A DNA stretch of 64,000 bases, from the NCBI RefSeq assembly GCF_030272615.1, contig NW_026729256.1:1-64000 (forward strand), written 5' to 3'. Both the position numbers and the translations under genes were made by a program. The stretch comes from Cryptomeria japonica. Lineage: Eukaryota > Streptophyta > Pinopsida > Cupressales > Cupressaceae. This document shows positions 63,208-64,000 of the stretch, in pieces; the stretch's first letter is position 1; the number at the start of each line of letters is the position of its first letter. Under the pieces are notes generated by a model. That model saw nothing but the letters and a program-made list of their open reading frames with translations, was not told the DNA's origin and searched no databases.

Positions 63208-63885
63208 ACACAACCTATAAATTCAACCTTAATCTAACCCTAATTGAACCCTAACTCTTATTCAACTATGATCCTAATTGGATTCTAGCATGAATCTTAA
63301 CCCCAATAAAACTTTGCTTCCAATTTAACCTTAACCCTAATTGAACTCTTATACGAACCCTAACTATAATTAAACCCTTTCCACAATCAAATCCCATCTC
63401 TAATTAATTATAACATTAATCCTTAACCCTAATCTCTCTACTTTAATGTTGATCCTAAACTCAACTCTAACCATACATTTGAACCCTAACTACAACTTCA
63501 ACCCTAATCTACACCTAATTCAACCCTATTTTTAAACTTAACCCTAACCCTAATTGAACTATAATCTCAATTAAACTCTAATCCTAACCCTAATCGAGCC
63601 CAAACCCTAATCCTAATTGAAGTGTAAGACTAATTTAACCCTAACCCTAATGTAATTGAAACACAACCCTAATGCTAACCATAATTTAACTCTAGCACTA
63701 ATTGTAATTGAACCCTTATTATAAGCTAACCCTAAAATTAACCCTTACCATAATTACTAAACCCTATTTTGAACCCGAACCATAACCCTAAAGTAACCTT
63801 AATTGTAAATCCATCCCAACCTTAAGCATATCCCAATCTTTATGCTAACATAACCCATAAACCCATTTGAACCCTAACACTAACC
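63208..63885. repeat. Degenerate CCCTAA block, unit 5
   Basis: Same word order as unit 2; the next LINE would begin just after the window end. Confidence 0.75.
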
Positions 63886-64000
63886 TTAAATTTAAATTTA
63901 AATTTAATTTAAGATCGTAACAGTTGTTCACTTCTAGTTTTATTTGGAAAAAAGGTTTGTAAGATTTAAAGAAAAGATTTGGCTTAAAAGTATTGCTCCA

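Larger units (their letters stand above)
54935..64000. repeat. Tandem unit 5 (partial, first 9 kb)
   Basis: Fifth copy, cut by the window end exactly where the next LINE's target-site duplicate begins (the CCA at 63998-64000). It has a 1-bp insertion near 57228 and a 15-bp deletion near 60008 relative to units 1-4. Confidence 0.96.

Noticed and set aside
1-64000. Centromeric satellite or ribosomal DNA array
   Set aside because: The unit is far longer than typical centromeric satellites, and no rRNA sequence is visible.

Overview
The window is eukaryotic nuclear DNA from a seed plant. It is AT-rich, with an intron-less pectin methylesterase/invertase inhibitor gene, a plant-type L1 LINE (DUF4283-like ORF1 with zinc knuckle; ORF2 with endonuclease, reverse transcriptase, zf-RVT and RNase H), a Ty3/gypsy gag relic and degenerate CCCTAA blocks. 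A gymnosperm is my impression from the retroelement style, but nothing in the sequence proves it.

The dominant fact is a head-to-tail tandem array. The same unit of about 13.73 kb occurs 4.66 times, with unit starts (set by the window edge) at 1, 13735, 27469, 41203 and 54935. Copies differ by scattered substitutions and a few small indels, so they are separate copies and not one sequence repeated. In unit-1 coordinates each unit holds, left to right: the 5' part of a minus-strand LINE (1-1355) and its target-site duplicate; an AT-rich spacer with an imperfect inverted repeat (2101-2357); an unrecognised plus-strand coding relic with a coiled coil and two in-frame stops (2385-3515) and its T-rich tail; a gag relic (3980-4402); a long AT- and purine-rich spacer; a compact promoter with CpG-rich direct repeats, RY motifs and a TATA box (6227-6679); the inhibitor gene (6680-7237); its 3' flank; a degenerate telomere-like block (8288-8965); and the 3' part of the next LINE (from 9094), which runs across the unit boundary to 15089.

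The inhibitor gene is the only clearly intact gene: five copies, each encoding 185 residues with a signal peptide and four cysteines. Copies 1, 2 and 4 encode one identical protein; copies 3 and 5 share a variant (V15L, K44S). The array therefore supplies at least five near-identical genes for a secreted inhibitor of cell-wall pectin methylesterase or of invertase.

The LINE is almost full length and flanked by a 16-bp target-site duplication in every complete copy. All copies share the same inactivating changes, including loss of the first reverse-transcriptase aspartate, so the LINE inserted and decayed before the unit was amplified. Variant groupings among units change along the unit, which points to unequal exchange or gene conversion. 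I see no strong evidence for a wholly new biological system; the array itself, the mosaic variants, the unknown coiled-coil relic and the extra coding-like region at the LINE 3' end are the points most worth checking.
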